From assembly GCA_024305405.1 (NCBI GenBank), contig JAKNDB010000087.1, positions 1,302,001 through 1,366,000 on the forward strand: a DNA stretch of 64,000 bases. Direction: 5' to 3'. Below the pieces are notes generated by a model that worked only from the letters and a program-made list of their open reading frames with translations, had not been told where the DNA came from and did not search any database. A program made the translations under genes and the position numbers. Shown here piece by piece: positions 50,401 through 64,000 of this stretch. How positions within the stretch are numbered: position 1 is the stretch's first letter; each line of letters begins with the position of its first letter. This DNA comes from Dirofilaria immitis. Its lineage: Eukaryota; Nematoda; Chromadorea; Rhabditida; Onchocercidae.

Positions 50401-51695
50401 ATAAAAATGAAAAACTTGCATTTGCACCGCATTAGATGCTGCCTTTTAATTCCTTTCGGTGGCAAATGTTGAGGCAAGTATGAATCTATATGCACTAGGC
50501 CACTTTCACCAACACTAGAATAAACATGTGGTGGAGGACCTGCGAAAATTCGCGGGTCAACTGCAGAACCTTCAAGATGATGCTGATGGTGACGGTACAT
50601 GCTTTGATAATGATGTTGTTGCACTGTATCCAAGGTATTGCTGGGTGTCATAAGTGATTTCAAAACCTAGAAAAAGGGTTGTAGGAAGAAAATCCTTACA
50701 TTGGTTTATTATTGAACACTGGAAACATAAATCAGTAAAACGTAGCATATAATTAATACGACGAAGATCCAAAACTTCATCGTGAATATTCAATGACAAA
50801 TTATTCACGAATAAACAAATTAAAAGTAAATATACAGATACCGCTCGATGAGAGGAATACGGCATCCCAGTTGACATATATGCATTCATGGTTGCACCTG
50901 GTACATTATCCCATTCTTCATGCTTAAAAATTGATATTTGAAAAATTAAGCAAAAAGAATGCTCGTATGCTTATAGAAAGTACAAGATCTATCCACTTAG
51001 ATCTGCCTTGAAAGTAAATCAATTCCAACTAAAAATTATAAAAATTAGCGATCTCAAAATGGCGAAAAAATGAACCCCTCCAAAAGACGACTGGTAAAAA
51101 TCAGTGCGCGTTACAGCTGTTGCAGTGGGTGTTTGCCCATAAGGTACAGCAACTGATGATGGAGCCAATAGTCCTGGAGTTTGACGAGCAATTGATGTCC
51201 ACTGCGGTGGGGCAGTAGAACAGGGACTGTATGGTGGTGGTGGTTCTGGCCAAAGGTACGATTTGGGGTTGGGCCAATTGGACCTGAACTTGGTAAAACA
51301 TTTCCGGATGGTATGTTACCACTTCCATTCGTCTCTGGAAATTTAAAATTATTCAAAGAATAAGAGATCAATAAAAAGCGTTAACAATTTATGGGCCTTA
51401 AATAAGCTCCAATGTGCTGCAAACTTTCTGAAATTCGAAAGACTGGTTTTTCTTTTCATTGTTTCTGTGATTAATTGAATTATTGAAAAAAATAAATTAA
51501 GTACCCACCAGTTGAATATTTCAAATCTTGAAAGATTTAAATTTTCTAATTTCGACAAGTTTATTACTATTGATAGTAATCATAAAGTTGGAACATACCA
51601 ATAGTGCGATTATTTGTTTGCCCGAAAACATCATCTTCACACAGAAGATTACCAATATAATGACGCTCTTGCTGATCGTCTAACGTGGACGTCAT
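44468..51695 (-). CDS. DNAJC14: DNAJC14-type J-domain co-chaperone (about 19 exons)
   Basis: Exons on the minus strand: 51599-51695 (start [10 protein letters not shown]), 51076-51334 (Pro-rich, PPPPYSP), 50843-50922, 50428-50666 (His/Gln-rich), about 50040-50170, 49551-49728, about 49352-49490, 48810-48995, 48312-48421, 47836-47961, about 47549-47756 (hydrophobic, [15 protein letters not shown]), 47251-47332, 46909-47015, 46529-46664 and 46210-46326 (J domain with LVHPDK), 45695-45864 (Cys-rich, YCDCGNKH and [13 protein letters not shown]), 45373-45474 ([13 protein letters not shown]), 45023-45140, 44468-44666 (Arg-rich C-terminus). J domain, then Cys pairs, then the WAE...DGxVYDITxWA block are diagnostic of DNAJC14/Jiv, an ER-membrane Hsp70 co-chaperone in vertebrates. 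The nematode counterpart is, I believe, dnj-5. One-base breaks occur at homopolymers (46556-46560, 50078-50081, 51252-51254). The N-terminal half is low-complexity and less certain. Confidence 0.9.
46210..46664 (-). other. J domain exons of the DNAJC14-type gene
   Basis: The upstream exon ends with the HPD loop (LVHPDK). The next exon continues with [20 protein letters not shown], the helix III-IV part of a J domain. HPD is the motif that stimulates Hsp70 ATPase. As written, a run of five A on the minus strand (46556-46560) puts helix II and the HPD in different frames; one more base would restore one frame. Confidence 0.9.
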
Positions 51696-53850
51696 ATTTG
51701 CTATTTCTCCAACTTAATTTACAGATTTCCGATACTATTCTATGACGCATTTCATTTTATCCAGACTCGCTGTCTGCGGTGCACTCTTCTTTAATAAATT
51801 TATTCTGCAAACAAGCTGCTGATTAAAATCTTGATTTAGTTAACAAGAAATTGAGCCAACGGACGATTATCCGATCTCTTCCACATTTAGAAATAAATAT
51901 TATGGATCAATTCAATTTTCAATAATTTTGCTAAGAAGGAAAAAGGAACAAAAAAGCCACTACGATGGCGCGAAATAATGGAATAAATTTTACTTAAATA
52001 ATTTACATATCTCAGTTAAATAATTGTTGAGAAAAATCGTATATCGATTCCATTTAATTTTTTCTATTCTAATAGATTTATTACAGTGATTTTATTCTGA
52101 ATTCCGAAAAAGAAGAAAAAATTAAATAAGACAAAATAACAACTTTTGAACTATTTAAATCGTTGGCAAACAACTTCACAGAGCAAAAAACAAACCACCC
52201 AGTTTCACGTACGCATAGAGAAATAGCATGCTAACTTTATCGAGAACGAAAGACTAGCCACGACGCAAATCTAAAATATTGAATCTTATAAGAAGAAAAT
52301 CATCGATTTGTGTCTCCAGCCTCTGTCAAAGTTGACCATAATGGCACTACTACGTGTTCTTAATCCATCATAATGCTGCTTCTCACAATTTTCATCGCTT
52401 TCTATTGTCTCCTCAATTAGAACATCTTTCTAGGCCATCTCAATTTCTGCCACATCGACAGTAATTTTCTCAATAAATATTCTCCTATACTATCTCAAAC
52501 AATTTCCAACAATCTTCATCGTCTCTTCAAATAGAATATCATTCTTAGATATCTAAATTCCAGCAAAGCAATAGGTCTATTTACCATCAGTTCCTTCCGG
52601 AGCTATTTCATTTCAGAATTAGGCACATAATGGTTCATATTTTCCGCTACAACAATTTGTGAGTCTTAAAATGAAAAGAAATGTGAAATTTAGAGTTGGG
52701 AAGTTCTAAATAAAAGAAATATTACTCATATTAACCAGCAAAATATCCTGTACTTGTAAGAAGGCACCATTTTCACTGCAATATTTATACTGCAAATTCT
52801 TGCAGTAATAAATGAGGTTCTTTGAGTACTGAACGGTATCTCAGGTAATTGAATGGTGGACGAAAGAAACTTCTGATACATTCATTCCTTCTTACCTTCT
52901 AAGTACGAATGAAGAAATAATAAATCAAATTGTTTACATTAATTAAAATAAAAGAGAAAGACTTCTCAATAACAAAGTACTTTATGCCAATACGATTTTT
53001 TCCATTTCTTCAACGACTTTCGCCTATTTTTCAATTTATTTATCAAATCTACCTCTATGCTTGCTCGTAATTTTCATTTCTACCAGAGATTTTTTTTTAT
53101 CTTTGAATGAATTTTACATCAGCAAATGATTTGAAATATATGAAAATTTTTCCTTGTTCTTGCCGTCCCTAATTTCATTATTTTATATGATTTCTATTTT
53201 AAACTTCATTAATACAACTACCTTCTAAAGAAATACTGAAATTCATCATCTACTTCAAATCCTTACTCTTCCGAAGAAATATCTCAAACTAGGACAATTT
53301 CAGCCTAATCATTTGCAAAAGCCAAGTAAATTGCAATTCTATCCTAATTTCTAAGATTAGTCAATCAATGAATGTGGCCTTTTATTTTGGTACATTATGA
53401 AATAATAAAGCTATAATATCTCTTAAGAATACAAAATTCTAATTACATAAAACTTTTATAAAAATTCTTTAAAAAAGTAAAAAGAAATGAATTTTTCAAT
53501 TTTTATTTTATTGAAACATTTCTAAAAGATACAATTTAGAATAGCAAATAAATTCCTTAATGATAATGTATAAAATTAACTAAATAAATAAGCGAATTTT
53601 GTTTATTTTTTACTTTTTTGATAATTAAAAATGGATGTTAGCCATTTTAAAATAGAATAGAAATGAGGATTTTCATTGCTGATTGCTAAAATCGAAAATG
53701 ATGATTAGTTAGAGTTAGATGCTTGTATTCTAGCTATGATAAATAAACATCAATACTGATTGTAGAGGAAAAATTGAAATGTGGATTTCGAAATTTGAGA
53801 AGATGAAGACGAAGAGAAAGATGAATGAGGAAATAAGAGAAATTGAATGT
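51696..53850. other. Intergenic AT-rich stretch upstream of the DNAJC14 gene
   Basis: No credible frame or RNA gene is visible. The region directly upstream of 51695 should hold the promoter. I do not see a clear spliced-leader acceptor there. Confidence 0.5.
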
Positions 53851-53853
53851 ATT

Positions 53854-53856
<3 letters not shown>

Positions 53857-53885
<29 letters not shown>

Positions 53886-53895
53886 CATACATACA

Positions 53896-53929
<34 letters not shown>

Positions 53930-53955
53930 AATACATACATACATACATACATACA
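53857..53955. repeat. ACAT tetranucleotide microsatellite
   Basis: About 24 ACAT units with one small interruption (ATATATAAAT at about 53923). Open frames of repeating Tyr-Val-Cys-Met on minus and Tyr-Ile-His-Thr on plus at 53730-54041 are products of this repeat. Confidence 0.95.
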
Positions 53956-55570
53956 ATATGTGCAATATTTAGACGCCGTCGGACAAATAGGCGGTGAATG
54001 AAATTATTGGACAGATTGGAAACACTGAGGATAACTTTCACTTTCAGCGTCTCTTATTCTCTTCATAATATGAAATCATTTCATCATCAGTGATTTTAGT
54101 TTGGTATAATTTCAGGTGAAGAGAGGGAAGCATAAATGAATGAAAGGTAAAAATGAAAAAGAAAATGAGACGATGACAGGAAGAGAAAGGCCAATTTGCT
54201 TCAGTCAAATTTGCGGTAAACAAAAAAAGAAAAAAAAATCTTAGCAAAAAATTTTACGAATTTTGGAAGACTTCTAGAAGAAATATGAGATGAAGGAAGT
54301 AAAGATGAAAAAGACTGAATATTGGATAATTAATGAAATGATAATGATAATGATGATAATAATGGTAATATGATAATAATGATAACGATAATGATGTATT
54401 TATTAGTAGTAGTAATTTATGTGCCATAGCATATGCCATAGTGAGTGAAGTGAGTAGAGAGAGGAGGAGGATAAATGAAGTGTAATTTGGGAAGAGTAAT
54501 GGGAAAATGATTGATGATGAGGATTGGCAAAATATTCAATAATTTAGATAAGATCAATAAAAGGCAAATCAATGTTTTCGTAATTATTGATTTCGAAAAT
54601 TTTGCAAATATTACAATTGACTTTGGTATATTTCTAAGATAATGTTCAATAGTGTTATGATTGGTACGATGCTGTGATTGGTACGAATGAATTGAATGAA
54701 TCATATATATACGTATATCTTCTATCTATAAATTTTGTTGGAATGATTAAGTCGCATCATTCAATGATAATATCCAATGGTCAGTGAAACAAACTAATTT
54801 CAATCTTTCCTTTCTTAGAATGATCAATAATATTTCATGTTAACTTTATACACCATATGCTGTCCTAATTTTTGATTAATGACTTTTTTTTTAAATTAAT
54901 TAATTAATTAGTCTTTTTTTTTTTTGTCGAAAGTTTCCTTTGCATTCATAACGATCGATCGATTGAAATAAAAATAATTTTATGATTAAAACGAAGATAA
55001 TAATAATTTAAATTATCAAATGGAAAAGTGAAAGGATTGAAATTGTAATTGTTTATTGTATTTGCTACCAATGAAAGGCTCTAATTTGATCGCAGCTATT
55101 TTTATTATTCCAATATTTCTCTTCCATTAAAATTAGTTTATATCATTTAAAAAATAAGAAATCATTAGGTGCTACTTCAATCATATATTTACAAGTTTAA
55201 ATTTTATGCACGAATTAATTTGATATATAAAAATTCATATAAAGGCTAATCAACAGTCTATATCAAGTATATCAGGCTAATCAAAACAATTCATACCAAG
55301 TATATATATCAGATTGATCGACAGTTCATATCAAGCATGTTACATATTCACCTATAAATATTTAAAATGTCACAAGAAAGGAGAGATGTTTATTTATATT
55401 GAAGTACCACGGAAGTTCATTGAAAGAGAAGAAGAAGGTATGTAAACAAACTTATTTTTACACTGCAACCGAATCATAGAAAATTTCACCAAATGGAAAA
55501 AATAAAAATATTTTGGAAATAAAAACATCGCCAATCGATTTAGTATCGAATATGCCAAATAGAATCGAAT
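53956..55570. other. Intergenic stretch with scattered simple repeats
   Basis: A GATAAT/AATGAT-rich patch lies at 54335-54405. The short frames around 54044-54704 on the minus strand have biased composition and no domain. No gene is recognised. Confidence 0.5.
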
Positions 55571-55576
55571 AATAAT

Positions 55577-55582
55577 ACTAAT

Positions 55583-55648
<66 letters not shown>
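55577..55648. repeat. AAT microsatellite
   Basis: About 24 pure AAT units. Confidence 0.95.
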
Positions 55649-55649
55649 T

Positions 55650-57840
<2,191 letters not shown>

Positions 57841-57914
57841 TAATACATAATAAGAATAATTGATAATGATAATAGTAATAATAAATAATATATAATACAT
57901 ATGCAATACAATAT

Positions 57915-57927
57915 TTCTTTTAAGCAG
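57915..57927 (+). promoter_or_regulatory. Candidate spliced-leader acceptor of BAR-like gene
   Basis: TTCTTTTAAGCAG ends 13 bases before the ATG at 57941. The frame upstream of this AG is closed, so it is a likely trans-splice acceptor. Confidence 0.45.
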
Positions 57928-57940
57928 TCTCTTTGATCGT

Positions 57941-59948
57941 ATGTTTCAAAAACTTAAAATTCAACGTTCTTGTGAAACAAAATATCCTCCTGAACTTGTT
58001 TCAATGGTAATATTTTATATTTAATATTCTTACAAAGTTGCAATTAATAATTATCTATTTTAAATTAAAATTTGAAAACGAAAAAAAGTCATTTATGTTT
58101 TCTTTTCTTTTACACATGGTACAGGTGTGATGTGAACACCTACTTTTTTTTTTTTGTTGTTTATAGTATTTTTAAGAAGTGCAGATCGTTTCGCTTTCAA
58201 CAACAACACATATTAAAAGAAATGGATCGATTTTTTAGAATCAATCGATATATATATGTTTCTTTAACATTATATAGTTAACTTTCAACATATTTTTTAA
58301 ATTGTATGTATAGTGAAGAAACTGATATATCGTACATAGATGGAACTATTGCCAACGATACGTAATGTTGCGGATGAATTAATGAGTTGCTCCGATGCTG
58401 TATCACGACGATTTCAACTCAAAGATGAAACAGCAACTGCAAGCGAGAAACTTGCTTTATCGATCAAATTACTCACTCCAAAAGTTGCTGAACATGAGGA
58501 AGTAATAATTTAATTTTTAATTAATCAAATATCTTGACATATCAAAATGACATATTGAAAAAGCAATGAATCGAGCAAATCAGACTTATTACATCAAAGA
58601 TTAGGCGAAAAATTTAAGCGTAGTATTTTCTTGATCATATTTGGCGAATATGATCATGAATGATTTTCAGAGTATTTCAGTTTTTAAAAATCGTCGTGAT
58701 ACGCTATTAATTAGCAGCTCAATAAATAGTGTTAACTAATCGATTGCTGATTGCTTAATGACAAATTTGCTATCATTTTTCAACTGAATGATAATTATTT
58801 TCCAGTATGCAAATTTTCTGAAAAGTCAAAGTAAAATGTATGATATAATTGGTAATATGCAACGGACAATGTATACCGAAATTCAAGATAAGGTATGAAT
58901 TGTTAATCAAGAATGATAAAAAAATTTTCCTTCAAATCACTATATGGTGATAACATTAAGGAAAAAATTGATATGAATTAAATGCCTAAACTTTATTATA
59001 GTTAAGCCAAGGATAAAAATTTTGACTACATCATATTTTATTCATTTATTTATCTTCATGTCAAAACTAATTTTTGATTAAAGAATTTTTATAAAAACTT
59101 TAAAAATTTTTCTTTGTAACTGAATATATTAATAGTTATCATTAAATGTATAATAACTATTATATTGATATATGTAATAATTCAGGTGATCAATCAATTA
59201 AAAACTTGGGTTGTATCTGATTACGGACGAATCATGAATTCAATCGAAGTATTAAAAGAAAACGATGGCAGATGGATACGGCATTAGCAGAAGTTCAAAC
59301 AAGTAATATAAAGTATGTATTTGTTTCCAAAAAAACATAAGGAAAAAAATAGAAAGATTCAAAGATTGATTAGAATCTGATTGATATTTCTTAGAATTGA
59401 TTCGATAACTGATAAATGTAATTGATAATTGATAAATGCAATCATTTGATGATTAACGATATTTTCTTTTGTAGTATTTTCATATATCTTACTTTTATTA
59501 TCATAAGAGAAATTTAGAAATGAAAACGAGACAACGACTAAAAGCTTCAAATTAGAACAATATCGAAAAGACTATGAAACACAATTAGCCCTGGTTAAGG
59601 TAAGTTTTTTAAATTTTATTTCATTTATTTTAATTAATTAACAAATGTATGCACATAATTCTCATTCGTATATATACAAATATATCAACAAAGATATCCC
59701 TGCTAACATCAAATGAAATTTAATTGCAAATTCAAATTGATCCAATTATGAAAGGATTTAAAAGCATTTTAAAATGTTAAATGTCAACTTTTTGCCTATT
59801 TTTTAGCATCTTTTAGGCTGATTTACGCAAAATTCCAGCGATTCAAATCGATCAAGCAATCTGTTTAAAGCGTTTCAACGAATTGATGTTTGATTATCAT
59901 AAACAGATGGAAGAGGTGTTAAAAAAATTTGGTGCTGAAAAAGTTTAA
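57941..59948 (+). CDS. BAR-domain-like protein (six exons)
   Basis: Exons: 57941-58006, 58340-58501, 58806-58892, 59186-about 59312, 59518-59599, 59817-59948. The first three are whole codons (22, 54 and 29), which supports the splice choices. The product is almost entirely helical, Lys/Gln/Glu-rich and lacks membrane segments. It has heptad-like stretches such as KLALSIKLLTPKVAEHEE, MQRTMYTEIQDK, then ETQLALVKADLRKIPAIQ and ELMFDYHKQMEEVLKKF. This long three-helix pattern of about 200 residues is what BAR-domain proteins look like; they bind and bend membranes as dimers. A one-base break occurs in exon 4 near 59265, where the frame shifts from IEVLKEN to MDTALAEVQTS. I cannot assign the subfamily, and another coiled-coil family is possible. 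It converges with the sphingomyelin-synthase gene, with 381 bp between stops. Confidence 0.65.
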
Positions 59949-60329
59949 AATATTTGCAGATGTTATTATTTCTTTTGTCATATCAATTTTTTTTTTCAAA
60001 AAAAAATAAGTTACATATTTTCGTTTTTCTTTTTGGAATGTAAATTAAATGTTTAAAAAATAATGTAACAATAGTTGACATAAATGTTTACATTTTACAT
60101 AAATAAATCGATATTTTCTGTTTTATTATAATTTCAAGAAATTATTCTTACATAATTTCAGCATATATCTACATTGCTTGTATCATTTGAATCGGATTTT
60201 TAGTAACAAAAAAAAAAAAACTTATATTTTATTTAAACATTTGTTAAAATGGAACAACAAAAATCAAATCATTCATTATGACTAATTCATAGATTCTTAA
60301 TCATTACTAATGCATTATCATTAATTATT

Positions 60330-63300
60330 TCATGGCCGTCTTTTCCGAAAATGTTGTAAGCAGCTGGATGGCCAATTCCATAAATTTTGAAAATATTGTG
60401 GTGGTGGTGCATCTGCTTCCAAATATGGTATCATAAAAGCCCAAAATGATTGGTTTAAAGGGATCTGATCAAACTCACCTTGATGATATGAATTCTGCAA
60501 TCAAGTTATAGTATTATTCAAAATCAAAAAAAAAATTAGTATATTAGCTATAGAATAATTGAAATTTGTTGGTTGAAATAAATATTTATACAAATAAGAA
60601 TTTTTTTAATACATAAATGATTGTAGTAAACGAAATTCAATAAAACATACTGATAATGAATGATAAGTCCAAAATATTCGTGTTGTAAGACAATATGCCA
60701 ATACTACATCGATCGTATAATGTTTTCTAGCCAATAAAATGCAAGGAACAGCAATAAATGTGGCACGATAAGATAATTTAGCCAAATAATAAAATTTCTT
60801 TGGGCAATATTGTTTTAAAATTAATGTTGCCATAAATAATGATATAGTATGTCCTGATATGATCAAATCACCACAAAGCTCACTGTAAAAATAAGTGATA
60901 ATTTTGCAATTATGCTCAATTTATTTGCGAGAATTTTACAAATATATGCTTAAATAATAAATAATTTATTAATAATTTAAAATAATAAAAAAATTTAAAT
61001 AAATTATTTATATTCTCTCTTCCTTTTTTCTTCTCCTTTTTTTTTTTTTTTTGAAAGAAAATCAAAGAAATCAAGAAATGAAATCAAAAATCAAACTTTA
61101 AATGATAAAAATTGTATGTGATTCATGCATTTGACAAAAATTGATCATTCAATTTTCATATATAATAGTATCATTTGATTTCTTTCCAAAGCAATAAAAA
61201 CATAAACAAAAACGATCAAAGTTTTTTGAATGGTAGAAAAAAAAAAAAAAAGTTAATATTTGATTAACCGTGAACGTAATTGTTCAATTCCAGCAGACCA
61301 AAATGTTGTTAAAATGCGAGTAATTATTATATTTATATTACCATTACTTTTTGGTGCACAATATGTTTTCCTACTTGGTACCGGTACCTGTAAATAAAAT
61401 ATGATTTCAGTATTTAAAACAAATATTACGAAATAACAAATATAAGCAGTAAAGTTTTTATGAAACAAAAATGTGGGAAAACTTTTTTAATCGATTTTCA
61501 AGCGTTTCGTAAGCATCAAAAGTTGAACAATGATCAGTAAGATTCTAGGATAAAATCAAAATCATTATTTGATAGAAACTAGATCTTTTCATGACAAATT
61601 CTTTTTCTCATATCATATATTTTTATATTGCTTTATTTGATTCAAATTCTTCTTTCCTTATTGATTTCGAATTATTTTAAATCGAATTTTAGATTCTGCA
61701 TTAGAATTCGCATAATCCTTTAATTTATAGAACTGGAATAATCGATTGCATTCCATTCATAATATTATTGGCAACATCAATAGTATTATCAATTAAATAA
61801 TAATGATATCAGTGCTAAGCGTTGATAATAATCTGGAGAGATATGAAAAAAATTATAAAATATTTTTTAAAAAGTTTGAAAATTTCTCTAAGAATTTAAA
61901 TATTGCAGTTTTTGGCATTCGATTAACTCATAAATGTCTATTCAAAAAACAAAAATTTTTTTAAATTGAATAAAAAAATTATGTAGCAATGATTGAATAC
62001 ATCATTTAGTATGGTTCTATTAAATAAGATTGAAATGATGAATTAGAGCTTCCATAGACTTTTTCATCTCTGCTCTTGGCGGTGGAGAAATTTTTCTATC
62101 TTCAGTTTTTATTGGCCCTTCAGGCATTTTTTCTATACATTGCTTTACTAGTCTAGTAGACTGCCTAATCTCTTCCATCCTTAATAAATAACGGTCGTAA
62201 CAGTCGCCGTTTTGTTTAGTCGAGATTTCGAGATATCATCGTTTGAATTTTAAACCAAAAATAAAGATAATCAATTAGTAGAATATTCCTCATTCATTTT
62301 TATATATTGTTATTCATATATATACATATCAATATATCGTTTTTTTTTTTTTTTTAGTTCATTTTTTTCGTAACCAGAAAAATGTGTAGAAAAGGTAAAA
62401 AAAAATTAAACAATATTATCGACTTTATTGAAGTTTTGCATTTTATACTGTTAATACTTGTTAGAAATGAAATTAAGATTTCAATAGATCAGAAATTAGA
62501 TCTCGGGAAAATCAATAAATCCCATTTTTATTTTTTTTTTTTAGAACATTGCAAATAGTTTGAGCGATTGTTGATGTAATGCTTGATTGTTTCCGGCTTA
62601 AAATACATTTTTTTGTTTTGATATTATCAAAAGATGAAATCAAATTTTACACTTTTATCAATATTGAAATTAAAAAAAAAAACCTGAATTATAAAAATGC
62701 AAAAAGCACGAAAAGTATAGCATAAAGCGGCACAAAAGAAAACCCTCCGAATTATGATCCATCGATATTGGTGACAAAACATCACGATAAATGACATCAT
62801 CAATACAATGATCATTATTAATTCTGTTATTATTATTGAATTTGTTATCTGTAACAAACAAACAAACAAAAAAAAAAACAAAGTGAAGGTAAACAATTTT
62901 TATCATATAATTTTAGTCAAAATAATAATTTAAAAATAAAAATTAAAAATAATTAAAAATGACACATTCGAATTTCATTTTTCATTCAATTATAAAATTT
63001 GATAAGAAATGCATTGAGAAAATATTTCAATCAAAATTTTTTTTATATTTTAATTCTTAAAAATTCCTTACTTCCGGAAACAAACTAAACCATAAATCCG
63101 GTAAAGGAGATACGTCATCACGTGGTATCCGATCATGTGCCCATGCTAATGCTAATTCATTTGCAAACCATGCTAAGATCTGAAAATAACAACAACTATT
63201 TAAAAAAAAAAATAATTTCAATGAAAACGAATTGATCAAAAATGATCAAAATAAATGACTGCTAATTTACTCATTTCTTTAATCCTAATTGAATAGATTT

Positions 63301-63671
63301 TATTTTAAGAAACAATATCTAATTGCATGATAAATATTTCCTCATCCAAAATGCTAATTTATCAAAAAAGTGAAATTTTTTTTTCTTAAAATGAACTAAA
63401 ATTAGTTCATCTTTAGTTCATATTAAAAAATGAAAACATCATCAAACTTCAACAATTTCCTATATGTAATTATTTCGGGAAAACTAAAACTCCTTTCATT
63501 TTTTTGAAAAATAAAGTAATGTAAAAATGGAAGCAAAATATGATAGAATGGTCAAGTTGAATTTTAACTGAAACTTACCAAGAAAATAGTTGCTAGAAAT
63601 GTTGGTCCGTACTTTGGTTTAAATATCTTATCAATTTGAATGTCACTTGGAATAATCGTTATTTTTCGCAT
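60330..63671 (-). CDS. Sphingomyelin synthase family protein (PAP2_C domain)
   Basis: Six exons on the minus strand: 63579-63671, 63072-63179, 62684-62848, 61269-61387, 60651-60882, 60330-60494. All joins keep one frame, giving about 293 residues. It shows the four family motifs: PLPD after the first membrane segment; [19 protein letters not shown]; and [20 protein letters not shown]. The last two hold the His, His, Asp triad that moves the phosphocholine (or phosphoethanolamine) head group onto ceramide at the lumenal side of the Golgi, ER or plasma membrane. YCAPKSNG before the third motif is also conserved. The start at 63671 is the first Met. The product is shorter than typical animal members, so an N-terminal exon may lie upstream beyond the window. 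SMS or SMSr type cannot be decided. Confidence 0.93.
62020..62214 (-). pseudogene. NDUFS2 (complex I 49-kDa) fragment inside an SMS intron
   Basis: In the intron between 61387 and 62684, the minus strand reads about 65 codons that match the conserved part of mitochondrial complex I subunit NDUFS2 (gas-1 in C. elegans). The landmarks are [17 protein letters not shown], then [20 protein letters not shown], then a stop at 62020-62022, shortly after IHHFN where real proteins continue with a long C-terminal part. No other NDUFS2 segment is visible nearby. It is a single-exon scrap, either a retrocopy remnant or a duplicated exon. The clean frame and conserved residues suggest a recent origin. Confidence 0.88.
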
Positions 63672-64000
63672 TAAAATTTTTTTCGCTTGTTGCTTCGTTA
63701 GAAGAAATAAATATTTAGCAAATTATAAGAAGGTAAAAACACGAAATTAATTTCTTCCACTTCTATAAATAGTTAACTAATCAATTTCTAAAATGCTATC
63801 AAATTCGTTCTTAACATCAATTACTATGAGATCACATATTTGTTGAAATGCTTTTGAAAAAATGCAAAAAATTAAAAAGGCAAATTGTAATTCTGTAATT
63901 CTGCTTTTATAATTGAATGTGTAATTTAATCGGATTAAAATTCATTGTTCGAATTAAAAAAAAAAAAAAAAACGAAAACGTTGAAAGTTAATTCAAAAAA
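63672..64000. other. Upstream edge of the SMS gene
   Basis: The frame stays open for a few residues upstream of the chosen Met (core KQQAKKIL). Beyond about 63710 I see no coding exon before the window ends. A missing N-terminal exon would lie outside. Confidence 0.4.

Noticed and set aside
53730..54041. Open frames with repeating Tyr-Val-Cys-Met on minus and Tyr-Ile-His-Thr on plus
   Set aside because: Products of the ACAT tetranucleotide repeat.

Overview
The window is AT-rich nuclear DNA from an animal, most likely a nematode. The evidence is short, finely intron-split genes with TTTCAG-type acceptors, likely spliced-leader acceptors just upstream of two start codons, and a nematode-type BEL/Pao retroelement with an env-like gene. 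A parasitic spirurid or filarial worm would fit the composition, but the sequence does not fix the species. I saw no rRNA, tRNA, CRISPR array or bacterial-style operon.

The left half (about 1-31 kb) is a repeat-rich block. It starts with glutamine-rich coding remnants built on a 36-bp tandem repeat (560-1660) and a second, shorter copy (5280-5810). From 6.2 to 29.9 kb lies a mosaic of BEL/Pao pieces. A near-complete BEL element on the minus strand (15799-23752) has 457/454-bp LTRs, a perfect 5-bp target duplication (AGGGT), gag, protease, RT, RNase H, integrase and env-like regions. It has landed inside the LTR of an older BEL family. That older family also leaves degraded pol pieces at 6.2-8.48, 14.77-15.19 and 24.0-25.2 kb, and an LTR plus gag remnant at 28.56-29.88 kb. 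Interleaved with these are three copies of one C2H2 zinc-finger gene and its flank (9.0-10.3 on plus, 12.0-14.4 on minus, 25.45-28.5 on minus). Only the third copy has most fingers. A foldback element sits at 29.94-30.93 kb, with a partial copy at 4.65-5.09 kb.

The right half (33-64 kb) is ordinary gene space. A prominin-like five-membrane-segment protein is on plus (33354-40696). An unrecognised 145-codon ORF is on plus (42515-42952). A DNAJC14-type J-domain co-chaperone gene of about 19 exons is on minus (44468-51695). A BAR-domain-like protein is on plus (57941-59948). A sphingomyelin-synthase-family enzyme is on minus (60330-63671), and a stray piece of the complex I subunit NDUFS2 lies inside one of its introns. 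Long AAT and ACAT microsatellites occupy the spaces between genes.

Several host genes, as well as the transposon, show single-base frame breaks that mostly fall at A/T homopolymers. This suggests residual assembly errors rather than gene death, at least in the host genes. I did not find a convincing novel multi-gene system. The most unusual structures are the nested BEL insertion with its env-like gene and the repeated zinc-finger/LTR mosaic.
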